Shown here: positions 40,720 through 51,913 of the stretch, one piece after another
Layout: the number at the start of each line of letters is the position of its first letter
Numbering within the stretch: position 1 is the stretch's first letter
Origin: Trichomonas vaginalis G3
Lineage: Eukaryota > Parabasalia > Trichomonadida > Trichomonadidae
Direction of reading: 5' to 3'
Length of the DNA stretch: 64,000 nt
Assembly: GCF_026262505.1 (NCBI RefSeq)
Contig: NC_067208.1
Coordinates: forward strand, 5,031,962-5,095,961
The notes under the pieces: generated by a model
What the model saw: the letters and a program-made list of their open reading frames with translations, nothing else
The model's database searches: none
What the model was told of the DNA's origin: nothing
Position numbers and translations under genes: made by a program

Positions 40720-43700
40720 TCAGAACTTAAGCTTTCTTATGAATGAAGTCTTAGTCTGAATAGAAAAGTTAAACTTTTCAGCAAAGCAAGGACTAGAAGA
40801 CTTACATAAGTCAAATCCAATCTCTTGACCGTCATAAAGTGCTTTATATAACTTCATAACACTGAACTCAGAGTCTTTGTCAAATTTTCCTTGCGGAACC
40901 ATTAAACCTTTATCTTCATCATAGAAACACTGAACAGAGTCAGGAAACATTTCATTAGCGGTTAAAGCAATAACATCTTGCTTCACGCTTTCATTCTGCA
41001 GTGAAATGCAACTTCATTTAAATCATTCGTGAGTAAGTCTATGTAAGTCTTCTTTCCACAAAATATTGACTTGTATGCTAAACTTTGTTTTCTTTTGTGA
41101 TTTCTGCAAAGTCGCTATGAAATTGACCAAGGTTTTTACCAATGAGAACTCTTCCATAACGTTTCTCAAACTCTTCAGCTAAACGAGGGATATCTTCATT
41201 GTAGAGATGCATACTGTCCGTATCGCTATAAAAGATGTCCATTCCTAAGTCCTCAGCAGTACAGAATACTTCACACATTATTCTCTTCGACATAGACAGA
41301 ATTTAACACCAAGTGGACAGAAGTTAAAGTGTCTGCAAATGCTTTTCGTTAGCTTGAAAATAGTTTTATCTGAACCATCCAAACCTTCGAACTTCACTAT
41401 ATGGTTGTAGTTTCTGATGGCATATCTTATAGCATCTTTGTCATTTACTATGGTTATTTTTGACTCAATAGGAGATAGAATAGTTTTGCCATAAATACTG
41501 TTCAGAATGAGCTTTATATTTTCTTGCAAAGGATTTCCTTCTTTCTTATACTTTAACCTTAACTCAAACAACTTCTTTACTTCATCTCTTATTCTAATAT
41601 CTCTGTTTCCATCGTAATAGTATCCTTGCAACACTTCACATTTGACACCTTGATATTTTATGAGGTCTTGTAATGTTATATGGTCAACATACATTAAACA
41701 GCAAGTGTTTGAACTTCTGGGAACGTTAAGTTCTGGATTTAGTTCAGGGTCACAAACTATTAAAGGAAAGTGTCTATGTATTCCAATCTCTGTTATCTTA
41801 ATGAGAACAAAGAAGCCAGACATAAACTTTTCACCAATGGGTTCCTTTTGGTCGTCATCGAATAAATGTCTCATGAGATACTCTGTGCTTAACATTTCTT
41901 TCTTCATAACCTTTGGAATTCCTTCTAAAGTATAAAGTCTTGCTATAGCTGATGGATATAATGAAACAGCGTCGAAATCAGCAATGAGTTTCTTTTCGCT
42001 CTTTTGTTTCATGTTATCTGACAGCATACATCTTCCACCTTGAATCACTCGAAATAAATTCTCTTGGTTTATTTGAGAGGTCATATAAATTTCCATTCGG
42101 GAAGTACACTCTGTTCTCAAACAATTTGTTAGCAATAGAACAAATACTAACGTAGTCATATACGTTTAAATCAAACTCTTTCAATATGTCATTGCGGAAC
42201 TTAACAAAACCTTCTCTTAAAATTCTTACATCTTGTTTGCAATAAAATGTGCTATACTTTTCTAAGTCGAAGTGGTTTTCATCTATTCTGCAGTTTTCGA
42301 TTAAATCTATGTTTTTCATGAATGTATCCGCATCCGGATAAACTTACATGCTTCAGAAATGACACCAGTTCTGTTGTCATTTGCTAACAAAACACTGCTG
42401 TAGTAGTTGTATGGAAATACTTCTTTCGGTCCTGTTTGTAAGTTAAACATAGCAGGAAATAGTTTAAGCTTCTTATTTATAACACTGTAAGAGTCTTTTA
42501 TAATAATTGCCCTTCCTTTATATAAGCCAGTTATTTGCATTGTTCGTGAACCTTTAATGATGGGAGTTCCTTTCACTTCTGTCATGTGTCTTAAGATGAA
42601 GTTTATATCATAACTGAGGTTATGGAAATATATTAAACTCTTGTCAGGAAGTCGTTCCAAAAATTCTGTTGCACAGTTCTGACCCCAAATGCTTTCACTC
42701 ACTGAACCATCTTCACTGTCGTAACAGATGTTAAAAGCTTTATGAAAGCCATCGTACTGCACTCAAAGTCAGCAAAGAAAACGTGCTCAGGAATGAACTT
42801 GCACTTATTTTTATTTACTTCTTTTGACTCGGCTTTCTTCTTCAGTTGTACACAATACTTTGGAGCATATGTCAAATCTTTAAATGGTGCAAGGTTCTGT
42901 TTATATAAGTCAGTCGTATATGTGAAAAGTTCTCCATAAGAAATAGGTTCGAAATATTTGCACTCCCACAATGTTTTCATAACATCCCATAACGGTGTTG
43001 TTCTATCATAACGAACTACATATTTATCTTCTCTCTTTGTATAAATCTTCATCTGTTTCTCAATGTTCATTCCACCACAAGCTTTGAGAATTTCTATATA
43101 GTTTCGAATGAAATATGTTGTCATTGGTAATCTTTCGTTTAGCATGTAGTGGTCTTCAACAAGAAGTAAGTCAATAGTTCTAACAGTTTCACATTCTTTT
43201 GGTATATATCTCTTTATTTCATTATGTCTTGAGTCATTGAAATAACCAATGGTAACATTAAATGCTATACCTGTTGCGTCAGAAATTTCTTGTACTTTAC
43301 TTTGAGGAAAGTCTCTAACACGAATGACTTCTCTCATGTGGTCAATAGTTTCTTCTTATCTACTCCAGCCTGAATGCAAGCATAAACGAAACAATTGTCT
43401 CTGTCATAAGTGCTGCAGTTCTTTTGTTCAATTCATTGAAGATTTGGTAGCGTCAAGATTTATAGGTAATGTGCAAAGATACTTCCAGAACTGACCGCTT
43501 CTCTTCTTATAAAACTTCTTTTCACCATTATCTTTCCAAAAGCTTTCTATAAGTGCTGGGTTTCCTGTTTGCTTAAGAGCTTCCAAAATGGCTTTCTGGT
43601 CATTTGTCAGTGTGCTTTCATCTCTATATGGTCTCTTTTTTGGTTTGCCTTTCTTTACATCTGACATCGTTAAGCCTTCATATTCTGTTAAATCATACAT
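40720..43700 (-). pseudogene. Protein-primed DNA polymerase B (inner Maverick)
   Basis: Reads from 43700 down. Order of parts: a basic N-terminal segment (KKGKPKKRPYRDES), exonuclease motif VFFADFECS near 42785, second exonuclease motif YFHNLSYDINFIL near 42620, polymerase motif A ADFDAVSLYPSA near 41960, motif B LILNSIYGKT near 41495, motif C FYSDTDSMHLY near 41215. These are the standard pPolB motifs. Its sequence is only distantly similar to the outer Maverick polymerase and lacks the HNH-like domain. The gene looks broken about six times and is the most decayed part of the inner element. Confidence 0.85.
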
Positions 43701-43702
43701 CT

Positions 43703-44220
43703 TTATTTCGTAAGATTCTTTATGTTTGTCAAGAAGAAGTCATAGTGCATTTCAACAATACCTGCAGCATTTGCTTCTATCTCTGATATAAAGTTCTCCT
43801 TCAAGAGCTGATGTAGTAATGTTCCAATATTATTGAGGTTTAACGTAGAACATTCATACTTTCCACCAAGTTTATAACATACCATCCATCTCTGTTGTGA
43901 GTTTATTTTAATTTTCTCTAAGAGTCTCATGAAAACCTTACCGAAATGTTTGTGTAAGTAGTCTCTGTTTGGTTCATCTAAAGCTTCGATGTTAAAGTCA
44001 ATGAGTCTATTGCCTGACTTCACATTCTCTTCCTATTCTCTTCATCTTTCTTTAACCATCTCTCACCTTCTTTTGGTTTGTCGTCAATGGAACGAATGAC
44101 ATCGTTAGCTTTGCGAACTTGTTCTATAGCACTTTTAAACATCTCTCTTCTCTGTTGTTTCAGTGTGTCGTCTCTTCTTCTGTTTCACCAACGTTTGCAT
44201 TTGTTATGTCAAACATTTCT
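43703..44220 (-). pseudogene. Unknown gene between polymerase and SAP-like gene
   Basis: Frames with MKSGNRLIDFNIEALDEPNR and the C-terminal GIVEMHYDFFLTNIKNL. Mixed alpha/beta. It occupies the place held in the outer Maverick by the acidic gene at 13960-14901. It looks broken about twice. No family recognised. Confidence 0.4.
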
Positions 44221-44224
44221 CTTC

Positions 44225-44488
44225 TTACTTCATGAGGTACTGAACGTCTATGATATAAGTCAATAGCAAGTCATTTAAAGGAAATGCTCTTGCATGGACT
44301 TCGTCCTCGCCGCGTTGCGGCTTTATGAACTCATGAATTCTATCATAACTTATTGCACCATTATAGTCATTGAGGATGTCAGCGAGTGCTTTTTTGTTTG
44401 TCGCGTAATGTTTTGCAACATCTATGTTAGCTTCTGTAAGAAGTTGTTTTATTTCCGAGTGTTCTAACTTAGACAACTTCCGATACAT
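44225..44488 (-). CDS. SAP-like small protein (inner Maverick)
   Basis: 87 residues starting MYRKLSKLEHSEIKQLL. Leu-rich helix pair followed by IDVAKHYATNKKALADIL matches the pattern of the 49-residue outer Maverick protein (13798-13947: YEVDKYYLRNCKKFAELF). A DNA-binding SAP-type accessory of replication is plausible. The second half (DYNGAISYDRIHEFIKPQ) is unique, and the part after the double mini-hairpin at 44296-44321 looks unrelated to the first. Confidence 0.5.
   Translation of the reverse strand: MYRKLSKLEHSEIKQLLTEANIDVAKHYATNKKALADILNDYNGAISYDRIHEFIKPQRGEDEVHARAFPLNDLLLTYIIDVQYLMK
44296..44321. repeat. Double mini-hairpin
   Basis: GGAC-ttc-GTCC, TC linker, GCCGC-gtt-GCGGC, within the SAP-like gene. 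Confidence 0.8.
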
Positions 44489-44577
44489 CTTTAGTAGGAA
44501 ATAAAAAAATATTTTTTGAAAAAATTAGATTAGATTTTTTAAGTTATTTTTCAAAATAATTTAATATTTTTATTTTA

Positions 44578-44841
44578 ATGAAACACATGCAAGATTGCAA
44601 GTTCTTTTCATACAATGCTCTCGCTAATGCCATCAAGAATGAGTTCAATAATGCTTCAAATGTTAATGTTATCTTTAACAAGAAGTTTGTGAAAGAATCT
44701 AAGTTTGGTCAGTATGTCAGACCATTAGCTATCGTCATTGACCGCAAACGTTATACTTCACAAGAGTTAGCAGTAGTTTTGAAACAAAAGAGTTTCTTCG
44801 TGAATGTCAAAGATACACTATACTGTTATAAAGAACTCTAA
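44578..44841 (+). CDS. Small basic protein, 87 residues
   Basis: Starts MKHMQDCKFFSYNALANAI after an AT-rich stretch ending TATTTTAATG. Basic, alpha/beta, with YVRPLAIVIDRKRYTS in the middle and a C-terminal FFVNVKDTLYCYKEL. Divergent from the SAP-like gene, 90 bp apart, so the two probably share a promoter region. No family recognised. Reads whole. Confidence 0.5.
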   Translation: MKHMQDCKFFSYNALANAIKNEFNNASNVNVIFNKKFVKESKFGQYVRPLAIVIDRKRYTSQELAVVLKQKSFFVNVKDTLYCYKEL

Positions 44842-44863
44842 CATTGACTTCTTCAGTATTGCT

Positions 44864-45048
44864 ATGAATCTTTCCGAACAGAAAGAATATAAGAAGGTGA
44901 AACAATGTGAAATATTATCCTTCATCTCTGAAGACAATAACGAACAAAGATGTTATACAAAAATTCTTACCAAAGGTTGAAGAAGCTTCTATTGACATTG
45001 ACGAAGGAAGTGAAATGGTTGAAGAAATTGATCCTGAAGCTTTATAAG
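44864..45048 (+). pseudogene. Short acidic gene remnant
   Basis: Starts MNLSEQKEYKKVKQCE and has an acidic tail in the same strand. It looks broken about once. Unknown function. Confidence 0.35.
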
Positions 45049-45054
45049 AAAATT

Positions 45055-45155
45055 TATTTTTGAATAACTGATGGTGTCACCACGTCACCATGTCACCAGG
45101 TTAATTAACTTCTCTTAAAAATGATGACAACATGACATTTTGACAACACAGCAGG
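45055..45155 (+). repeat. Iteron module, single copy in inner Maverick
   Basis: Same layout as 22873-23128: GTCAC words at 8-bp steps, CAGGTTAATTAACTT, then TGACA words at 8-bp steps. Very similar in sequence to the outer Maverick copies although the flanking genes differ. Confidence 0.85.
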
Positions 45156-45183
45156 ATTAATGCAAAAATATTTTTAGGAGAGA

Positions 45184-45394
45184 ATGGAGCGTTTATGGAA
45201 ACAATTAAATGGTAAAAACAAAATAAACTTGACGATCAGACGATTGTCTGTTCGTCAATTATAATCGACATGGAGCGTTTATGGAAACAATTAAATGGTA
45301 AAACCAAAATAAACTTGACGATCAGGCGATTGTCTGTTCGTCAATTATAATCGACATGGAGCGTTTATGGAAACAATTAAACTTGACAGAGGGT
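45184..45394 (+). repeat. 86-bp tandem repeat with hairpin, 2.4 copies
   Basis: Units start ATGGAGCGTTTATGG at 45184, 45270 and 45356. Each full unit contains a stem TTGACGA/TCGTCAA and CAGAC/GTCTG with one T-T mismatch and GATT loop. In unit 2 one A-to-G change keeps pairing as G-U, which hints at an RNA fold. No gene overlaps. Confidence 0.8.
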
Positions 45395-45481
45395 TTTGTT
45401 TTTATCGTGGTTTTCTCCACTATGGTCCTAACGTAGCACCCGACAAGATTTTTTTCATTCTTCCTCTTTGAAGTTGTCGAA
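45395..45481. other. Short spacer before KilA-N gene
   Basis: Contains no gene; the KilA-N gene ends at 45482. Confidence 0.4.
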
Positions 45482-46235
45482 TTACTGTGTTATTTTTTCC
45501 TTCAGTAATGTTAAGTCTTCTTTGAATGTAAGTATTGTACAACCTTTGATGTCATAGTGTGTTTGAGGAAGAGTATTTTTGACAATTTCCTTTATTTGCT
45601 CATTCGGTGTCATTGAAATCGGTAAGTTTTCACGATAGAACCAGTTTCTGTCAGATTTATATATCTTAGCGAGGTCATAAAAGCTTTTGTTGTTTCTTCT
45701 CACTAAGTGCAACATAACCATATCTTTATCTTCTTCTTTCTCCAACTCTTCAGTATATATCATATACTTATAACTCTTTTCCTTTCCTTTTGGTACTGTA
45801 CGTGGTATTCTTTTCTGTATGCTTTCGTCTTCTTTCATCATATCTTCTCTCTGCTTTGTACAAAGTTCGTCAAGTAGCATAAGTATGTAGATTGCATAAC
45901 GAGGTGAAGCCCACATTGCTATTGAACTAACTAGGAACTTATGAACATATATACCTTTTAGATGTGATGGTAAGTTTTGTCTGTCTTGGTACATCTTTTT
46001 AAGTTCTACATGTTCAAAACTCACTGAGGAGTTCATGAGTGCTATTTAATTCAAACCATTCATTTGGTGTTTTATTCTCTGGAGCAAAACATGCTGTCAA
46101 AATACTTTGCACCTGGTACATGTCGTCTTTGACAGAACGAATGAGACGTAACTGTTTGTTATACTGTATGTACTCGTATTCTTCATTTATGACTTCATGG
46201 ACTATAACTGTTGTTGTGTTCTCTAATGTTGTCAT
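45482..46235 (-). pseudogene. KilA-N domain protein gene
   Basis: Reads from 46235. Polar N-terminus, then the KilA-N type core: YNKQLRLIRSVKDDMYQV, PNEWFELNSTHELL and GIYVHKFLVSSIAMWASPRY, ending with YAIYILMLLDEL. A C-terminal helical part (SFYDLAKIYKSDRNWFYREN) follows. KilA-N is a DNA-binding module of phages and large DNA viruses. It looks broken about once. The next gene on the same strand is a second KilA-N type protein. Confidence 0.72.
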
Positions 46236-46324
46236 TACTGTTTCTTATATACAAGATAAAAAATTTTGTTAGAAAAAAATTAGCGTTATTTTCTGACTTT
46301 CACAAAAGACCAAAAATAAACGCT

Positions 46325-46936
46325 TTACATGTATTTTTCAGCAACTTCGTCAAATAATTTTATAGCTTTATCTATCTCATCTACTTCAAACGTTTCTTTA
46401 CCTTTCATGGGAGCACCATACCTTTTCTCAAACTTTTCAAGTAGTTCTGTTTCAGCAGCTCTCATATCATTAACGAACACAACCTTGACTCTATTGACTG
46501 TACTGTCATATCTTTGAGTTATATTATATGTTCTTCCTATCTTATATCTCTTTGTATTGAAGTCCTTCGGTTTCTGAACGATGTAAAGTAAGCCTTCACT
46601 GCAACGTTCTGAGTCGAATGAACCATAAGTTATGAAGTTATATCCAACAACTGGGTCTAACCATAACAAAACTATTGGTATAAGACTTTTGTCTATAAGA
46701 TATACTCTTGTTCCATGAAATGCTACTGATATCATAAGCTCAGGATTTCTTGTCAAAATTTTCTGAGTAGAAGCAATTCTAACCCAGTCCTTTGTTTTCT
46801 TTCCAGATGGTGTTATAATGTCTGACAAAGAATATTTGTTGTATTTCTTACAGTATCTTACGTTTAAATCACCAATTCTAACCACTTTGGTGTCATTGTC
46901 AATCTTTCTAACTGTTTCAAACTCAATGTTTGTCAT
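46325..46936 (-). CDS. KilA-N / GIY-YIG (T5orf172-type) protein
   Basis: About 203 residues from MTNIEFETVRKI (46936). The first half has WVRIASTQKILTRNPELMIS and VYLIDKSLIPIVLLWLDP, a KilA-N pattern. The second half has LLYIVQKPKDFNTKRYKIGR, RYDSTVNRVKVVFVND and AETELLEKFEKRYGAPM, as in GIY-YIG nucleases of the T5orf172/MUG113 group found in poxviruses, mimiviruses and phages. Likely DNA-binding and possibly nicking. Reads whole. It follows the other KilA-N gene and precedes the stem-loop at 47045. Confidence 0.75.
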   Translation of the reverse strand: MTNIEFETVRKIDNDTKVVRIGDLNVRYCKKYNKYSLSDIITPSGKKTKDWVRIASTQKILTRNPELMISVAFHGTRVYLIDKSLIPIVLLWLDPVVGYNFITYGSFDSERCSEGLLYIVQKPKDFNTKRYKIGRTYNITQRYDSTVNRVKVVFVNDMRAAETELLEKFEKRYGAPMKGKETFEVDEIDKAIKLFDEVAEKYM

Positions 46937-47043
46937 TACTGTCTTTACATACAAAATAAAAAAATAAATAAAAATAAAACTAACTTTATTTTTTTCTATC
47001 TAATGAAATTCATTATTTTTGTGCTGAATTCAATAAAAATATA

Positions 47044-47096
47044 TTTTAGGGTAGATGGTTAGATCTAACCCGATATCTAACCTCATTTCTACCCCA
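47044..47096. repeat. GGTTAGAT stem-loop, intergenic copy
   Basis: GGGTAGAT, GGTTAGATCTAACC, GATATCTAACC and TTTCTACCC. Located 7 bases beyond the stop of the 312-residue gene. Confidence 0.8.
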
Positions 47097-47102
47097 GTTA
47101 TT

Positions 47103-48041
47103 TTATAAACGTTTTACATGGTAAACGTTATGAATTCGTGAGATTCTAAACAGTTTTGTAGCTTCTATTTCTTCGCTGAGGATATCAAAAGTTTTAACAA
47201 TGCCGAAGGTTTCTTTATACTTCTTCTTGACGTCAGATAATAGGAAATCGTCAGCAGTTGGATAGTTTTTATTCAGAAATGCTAACATGTCCATTTTATT
47301 TTCTGCTGGTTTTTCTGCTTCTTTCTTTAAGTCTGCATAGTGGTTTCTCATACGTTCTGTCTCTTTGACGGAGTAGTTATATTTCCTCATTGCTGCTTTA
47401 CATTTAGAACATTGCGGATTCATTTTTGCGTTATACATTGAAATAAAACCAGCTAGAACAACCAAGGCGTCAATGGTTTTCTTTAACTCAAAGGCTGTTG
47501 GTTTTATTTGTCCATTCCATACTTTACCTCTTCTATCTTTATCTCTTATCTGCCATACACATTTTGCAACTAATGAAACAAAGTTGTCGTATGTCTTAAA
47601 CTCCCCAGATTTATATATGTCAGAGATGTTCTTATATACCATGTCGCAATCTTTGTCCATAACTTTATGGTTGCAATGATATCCTAGAAACTCATAGTTT
47701 ACTTTACGTATGAACTTCTTTATTTCTGCAGAATCACTAACTTTAACTTCTATTTCATCGAATTCAGGAATAGTGAGTTTTTGTTGTTGGATTTCAGGCA
47801 ATTTGGGTAAATGGTCAATAATGTCCTGCATGTCATAAAGATATTCTTCATTTTCTTCATCCTGTGCGGTACAGTCTAAATTACTTGTTAAAAGTTCCTG
47901 CTTAATTTTTTGTATTTCTGTTTCGAAAGTAAATGAAGAAGGAATGAAGCTTTTCATCTCTACTAACATAGATGTTGGATTCATGACTAACGAGTTTGGT
48001 GCTGTTGTTTGAATTGTTGTTGTGCCGATTGTTGAAATCAT
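47103..48041 (-). CDS. Unknown protein, 312 residues
   Basis: Start at MISTIGTTTIQTTAPN (48041); the open frame upstream reads through AT-rich promoter sequence. Thr-rich N-terminus, acidic linker (DEENEEYLYDMQDIIDH), a helical middle with Cys (GYHCNHKVMDKDCDMVY), a CSKC pair, and a C-terminal Lys-rich part ending IHNVYHVKRL that could be a winged helix. No family recognised; a DNA-associated role is a guess. It reads whole, so it is one of the better preserved genes of the inner element. Confidence 0.55.
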   Translation of the reverse strand: MISTIGTTTIQTTAPNSLVMNPTSMLVEMKSFIPSSFTFETEIQKIKQELLTSNLDCTAQDEENEEYLYDMQDIIDHLPKLPEIQQQKLTIPEFDEIEVKVSDSAEIKKFIRKVNYEFLGYHCNHKVMDKDCDMVYKNISDIYKSGEFKTYDNFVSLVAKCVWQIRDKDRRGKVWNGQIKPTAFELKKTIDALVVLAGFISMYNAKMNPQCSKCKAAMRKYNYSVKETERMRNHYADLKKEAEKPAENKMDMLAFLNKNYPTADDFLLSDVKKKYKETFGIVKTFDILSEEIEATKLFRISRIHNVYHVKRL

Positions 48042-48107
48042 ATCTTTTATACAAAATAAAAAAATAAATAAAAATAAAACTAACTTTATTTTTTCTATCT
48101 TAAGGAA

Positions 48108-50720
48108 ATTCATGAAAATTCAAGAGGGTAGAAATGAGGTTAGATATCGGGTTAGATCTAACCATCTACTCTAAACATTATTTTTGGTGTAAATTTATGA
48201 AAACATGAATATATAAAATTCATGAAAATTCAAGAGGGTAGAAATGAGGTTAGATATCGGGTTAGATCTAACCATTCTACTCTAAACATTATTTTTGGTG
48301 TAAATTTATGAAAACATGAATATATAAAATTCATGAAAATTCAAGAGGGTAGAAATGAGGTTAGATATCGGGTTAGATCTAACATCTACTTCTAAAACTA
48401 TTTTGGTTGAAATTTATGAAAACATGAATATATAAAATTCATGAAAATTCAAGAGGGTAGAAATGAGGTTAGAGATCGGGTTAGATCTAACCATCTACTC
48501 TAAACATTATTTTTGGTGTAAATTTATGAAAACATAATATATAAAATTCATGAAAATTCAAGAGGGTAGAAATGAGGTTAGATATCGGGTTAGATCTAAC
48601 CATCTACTCTAAACATTATTTTTGGTGAAATTTATGAAAACATGAATATATAAAATTCATGAAAATTCAAGAGGGTAGAAATGAGGTTAGATATCGGGTT
48701 AGATCTAACCATCTACTCTAAACATTATTTTTGGTGTAAATTTATGAAAACATGAATATATAAAATTCATGAAAATTCAAGAGGGTAGAAATGAGGTTAG
48801 ATATCGGGTTAGATCTAACCATCTACTCTAAACATTATTTTTGTGTGTAAATTTATGAAAACATGAATATATAAAATTCATGAAAATTCAAGAGGGTAGA
48901 AATGAGGTTAGATATCGGCGTTAGATCTAACCATCTACTCTAAACATTATTGGTGTAAATTTATGAAACATGAATATATAAAATTCATGAAAATTCAAGA
49001 GGGTAGAAATGAGGTTAGATATCGGGTTAGATCTAACCAATCTACTCTAAACATTATTTTTGGTGTAAATTTATGAAAACATGAATATATAAAATTCATG
49101 AAAATTCAAGAGGGTAGAAATGAGGTTAGATATCGGGTTAGATCTAACCATCTACTCTAAACATTATTTTTGGTGTAAATTTATGAAAACATGAATATAT
49201 AAAATCATGAAAATTCAAGAGGGTAGAAATGAGGTTAGATATCGGGTTCGGAGTTAGATCTAACCATCTACTCTAAACATTATTTTTGGTGTAAATTTAT
49301 GAAAACATGAATATATAAAAAATTCATGAAAATTCAAGAGGGTAGAAATGAGGTTAGATATCGGGTTAGATCTAACCATCTACTCTAAACATTATTTTTG
49401 GTGTAAATTTATGAAAACATGAATATATAAAATTCATGAAAATTCAAGAGGGGGTAAGAAATGAGGTTAGATATCGGGTTAGATCTAACCATCTACTCTA
49501 AACATTATTTTTTGGTGTAAATTTAGAAAACATGAATATATAAAATTCATGAAAATTCAAAGAGGGTAGAAATGAGGTTAGATATCGGGTTAGATCTAAC
49601 CATCTACTCTAAACATTATTTTTGGTGTAAATTTATGAAAACATGAATATATAAAATTCATTGAAAATTCAAGAGGGTAGAAATGAGGTTAGATATCGGG
49701 TTAGATCTAACCATCTACTCTAAACATTATTTTTGGTGTAAATTTATGAAAACATGAATATATAAAATTCATGAAAATTCAAGAGGGTAGAAATGAGGTT
49801 AGATATCGGGTTAGATCTAACCATCTACTCTAAACATTATTTTTGGTGTAAATTTATGAAAACATGAATATATAAAATTCATGAAAATTCAAGAGGGTAG
49901 AAATGAGGTTAGATATCGGGTTAGATCTAACCATCTACTCTAAACATTATTTTTGTAAATTTATGAAAACATGAATATATAAAATTCATGAAAATTCAAG
50001 AGGGTAGAAATGAGGTTAGATATCGGGTTAGATCTAACCATCTACTCTAAACATTATTTTTGGTGTAAATTTATGAAAACATGAATATATAAATTCATGA
50101 AAATTCAAGAGGGTAGAAATGAGGTTAGATATCGGGTTAGATCTAACCATCTACTCTAAACATTATTTTTGGTGTAAATTTATGAAAACATGAATATATA
50201 AAATTCATGAAAATTCAAGAGGGTAGAAATGAGGTTAGATATCGGGTTAGATCTAACCATCTACTCTAAACATTATTTTTGGTGTAAATTTATGAAAACA
50301 TGAATATATAAAATTCATGAAAATTCAAGAGGGTAGAAATGAGGTTAGATATCGGGTTAGATCTAACCATCTACTCTAAACATTATTTTGGTGTAAATTT
50401 ATGAAAACATGAATATATAAAATTCATGAAAATTCAAGAGGGTAGAAATGAGGTTAGATATCGGGTTAGATCTAACCATCTACTCTAAACATTATTTTTG
50501 GTGTAAATTTATGAAAACATGAATATATAAAATTCATGAAAATTCAAGAGGGTAGAAATGAGGTTAGATATCGGGTTAGATCTAACCATCTACTCTAAAC
50601 ATTATTTTTGGTGTAAATTTATGAAAACATGAATATATAAAATTCATGAAAATTCAAGAGGGTAGAAATGAGGTTAGATATCGGGTTAGATCTAACCATC
50701 TACTCTAAAATATATTTATG
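48108..50720 (+). repeat. Stem-loop array, ~24 units of ~110 bp
   Basis: Each unit contains GAGGTTAGATATCGGGTTAG, then ATCTAACCATCTACTC, then an AT-rich spacer ending GAATATATAAAATTCATG. Units fold by GGTTAGAT/ATCTAACC pairing. Many units differ only by single-base length changes. Single copies of the motif occur at 36578, 47044 and 59555. The array lies between the 312-residue gene and the 3' end of the integrase gene. No coding. Confidence 0.95.
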
Positions 50721-50793
50721 TTAAAATAAATGGTACCATTAATGATATCATGACTGTTCTCGTTCATGTCTGATTTACATCTAATGAAAAAGT

Positions 50794-51878
50794 TTAGAAG
50801 AATTTTCTTATTCTTTCTGGCTTATTTTTGTCTTTCCAATACTCCCGCTCTAATGGTCCCAGATGTGTTGGCTTTGACTCTCTCAAGTTCTTAGATGGTA
50901 TAACATCTTCAACGCCTCCTTCATATCTTACTTTATAAGTGTCATCGTTTATGTTGTAGCCAAGTATTTCAATAACCACTCCTCGCTTTGCTTCGTCAAT
51001 GGTTTCAGCAAGTTTGCCATTACTACTTTCAACTAACTTATGTCGAGGATAAAATGCAATGGAGTCGTCAGCAGCTTTTATAAGATATCCATTACCTTGC
51101 GTAGAGTCTACGATATAATAATTTCGACTTAACCTTAAACGTTTCTTTGTCAACGGTTTGTCGTCAAGAACTACATGAACTTTTGTACCAGGAATGAGGG
51201 TAAATTGTGTTGAATTTCTGATATTTTGTGTTTGACTTCGTTTCTTTTGTATATACTTTTCTTCTTGTTGTTGTGTCATTGAATTTGGTGTATGTCCTGT
51301 TGTAGAATGTGTTGAGGAATTATATACTTCGAGAAAATGTTTCATTGTTTCTTCGGTAAAGTCTCGCTCTTGATTTAAATCTCTGAGAGTCCTTATGAAG
51401 CTGTTTATGATGCCGAGTATGTTATGGTTATGGTCTTCGGTAGTGTAGTGAGTTATGTTATGCTCAATGAGAAAATCTGTGATTTCATTGCTGAGGTATG
51501 CACTGTCTTGGTCTGATGTTAAAGTACTTGGGCTATGTTCTGCTACAAACTTTTGTAAAACTCTTAACACTTCACGAGCTCCTTTATTTTTCATTGAATA
51601 TGCATATGCTTTACGAGTGTTAACATTAATGAAGATGAGGAATGGTTTATGTCCTCCTTTTCTGCTTTGAATGAGAGTGTCAAATTGGTATGCGTCAGGA
51701 GCGTTGGAGTAAATTGGTAAAAAGTAGTCGTAAGGGTTTTTTTTGTTTGATGTACAACATTTTTGTCAAAGAACCTTTTCACTTCAGCTCTGTTAGTAAA
51801 TCCCCAACTCTTTGCAGCTTCATTGAACTTCTTAAATGACCTCCATGGATGTTGTTCGAATACTTCTTTCAAGCTCAT
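50794..51878 (-). pseudogene. Maverick integrase (inner)
   Basis: Reads from 51878 (MSLKEVFEQHPWRSFKKFNE). rve-type core with STLTSDQDSAYLSNEITDFL and YTTEDHNHNILGIINSFIRT, NSSTHSTTGHTPNSMT, then a barrel domain (FTLIPGTKVHVVLDDKP) and a chromo-like C-terminus (DDTYKVRYEGGVEDVIPSKN). Typical Polinton integrase order. It looks broken about once or twice. On the minus strand it is followed by the hairpin array, and upstream of it a double mini-hairpin separates it from the fibre gene. Confidence 0.82.
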
Positions 51879-51913
51879 TTATGTAAAGTTAAAGATTTTA
51901 TTTCAAGACGGTA

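Noticed and set aside
48108-50720. CRISPR-like array
   Set aside because: Repeat and 'spacer' parts are the same in every unit, there are no cas genes, and the host is a eukaryote; it is a plain tandem array.
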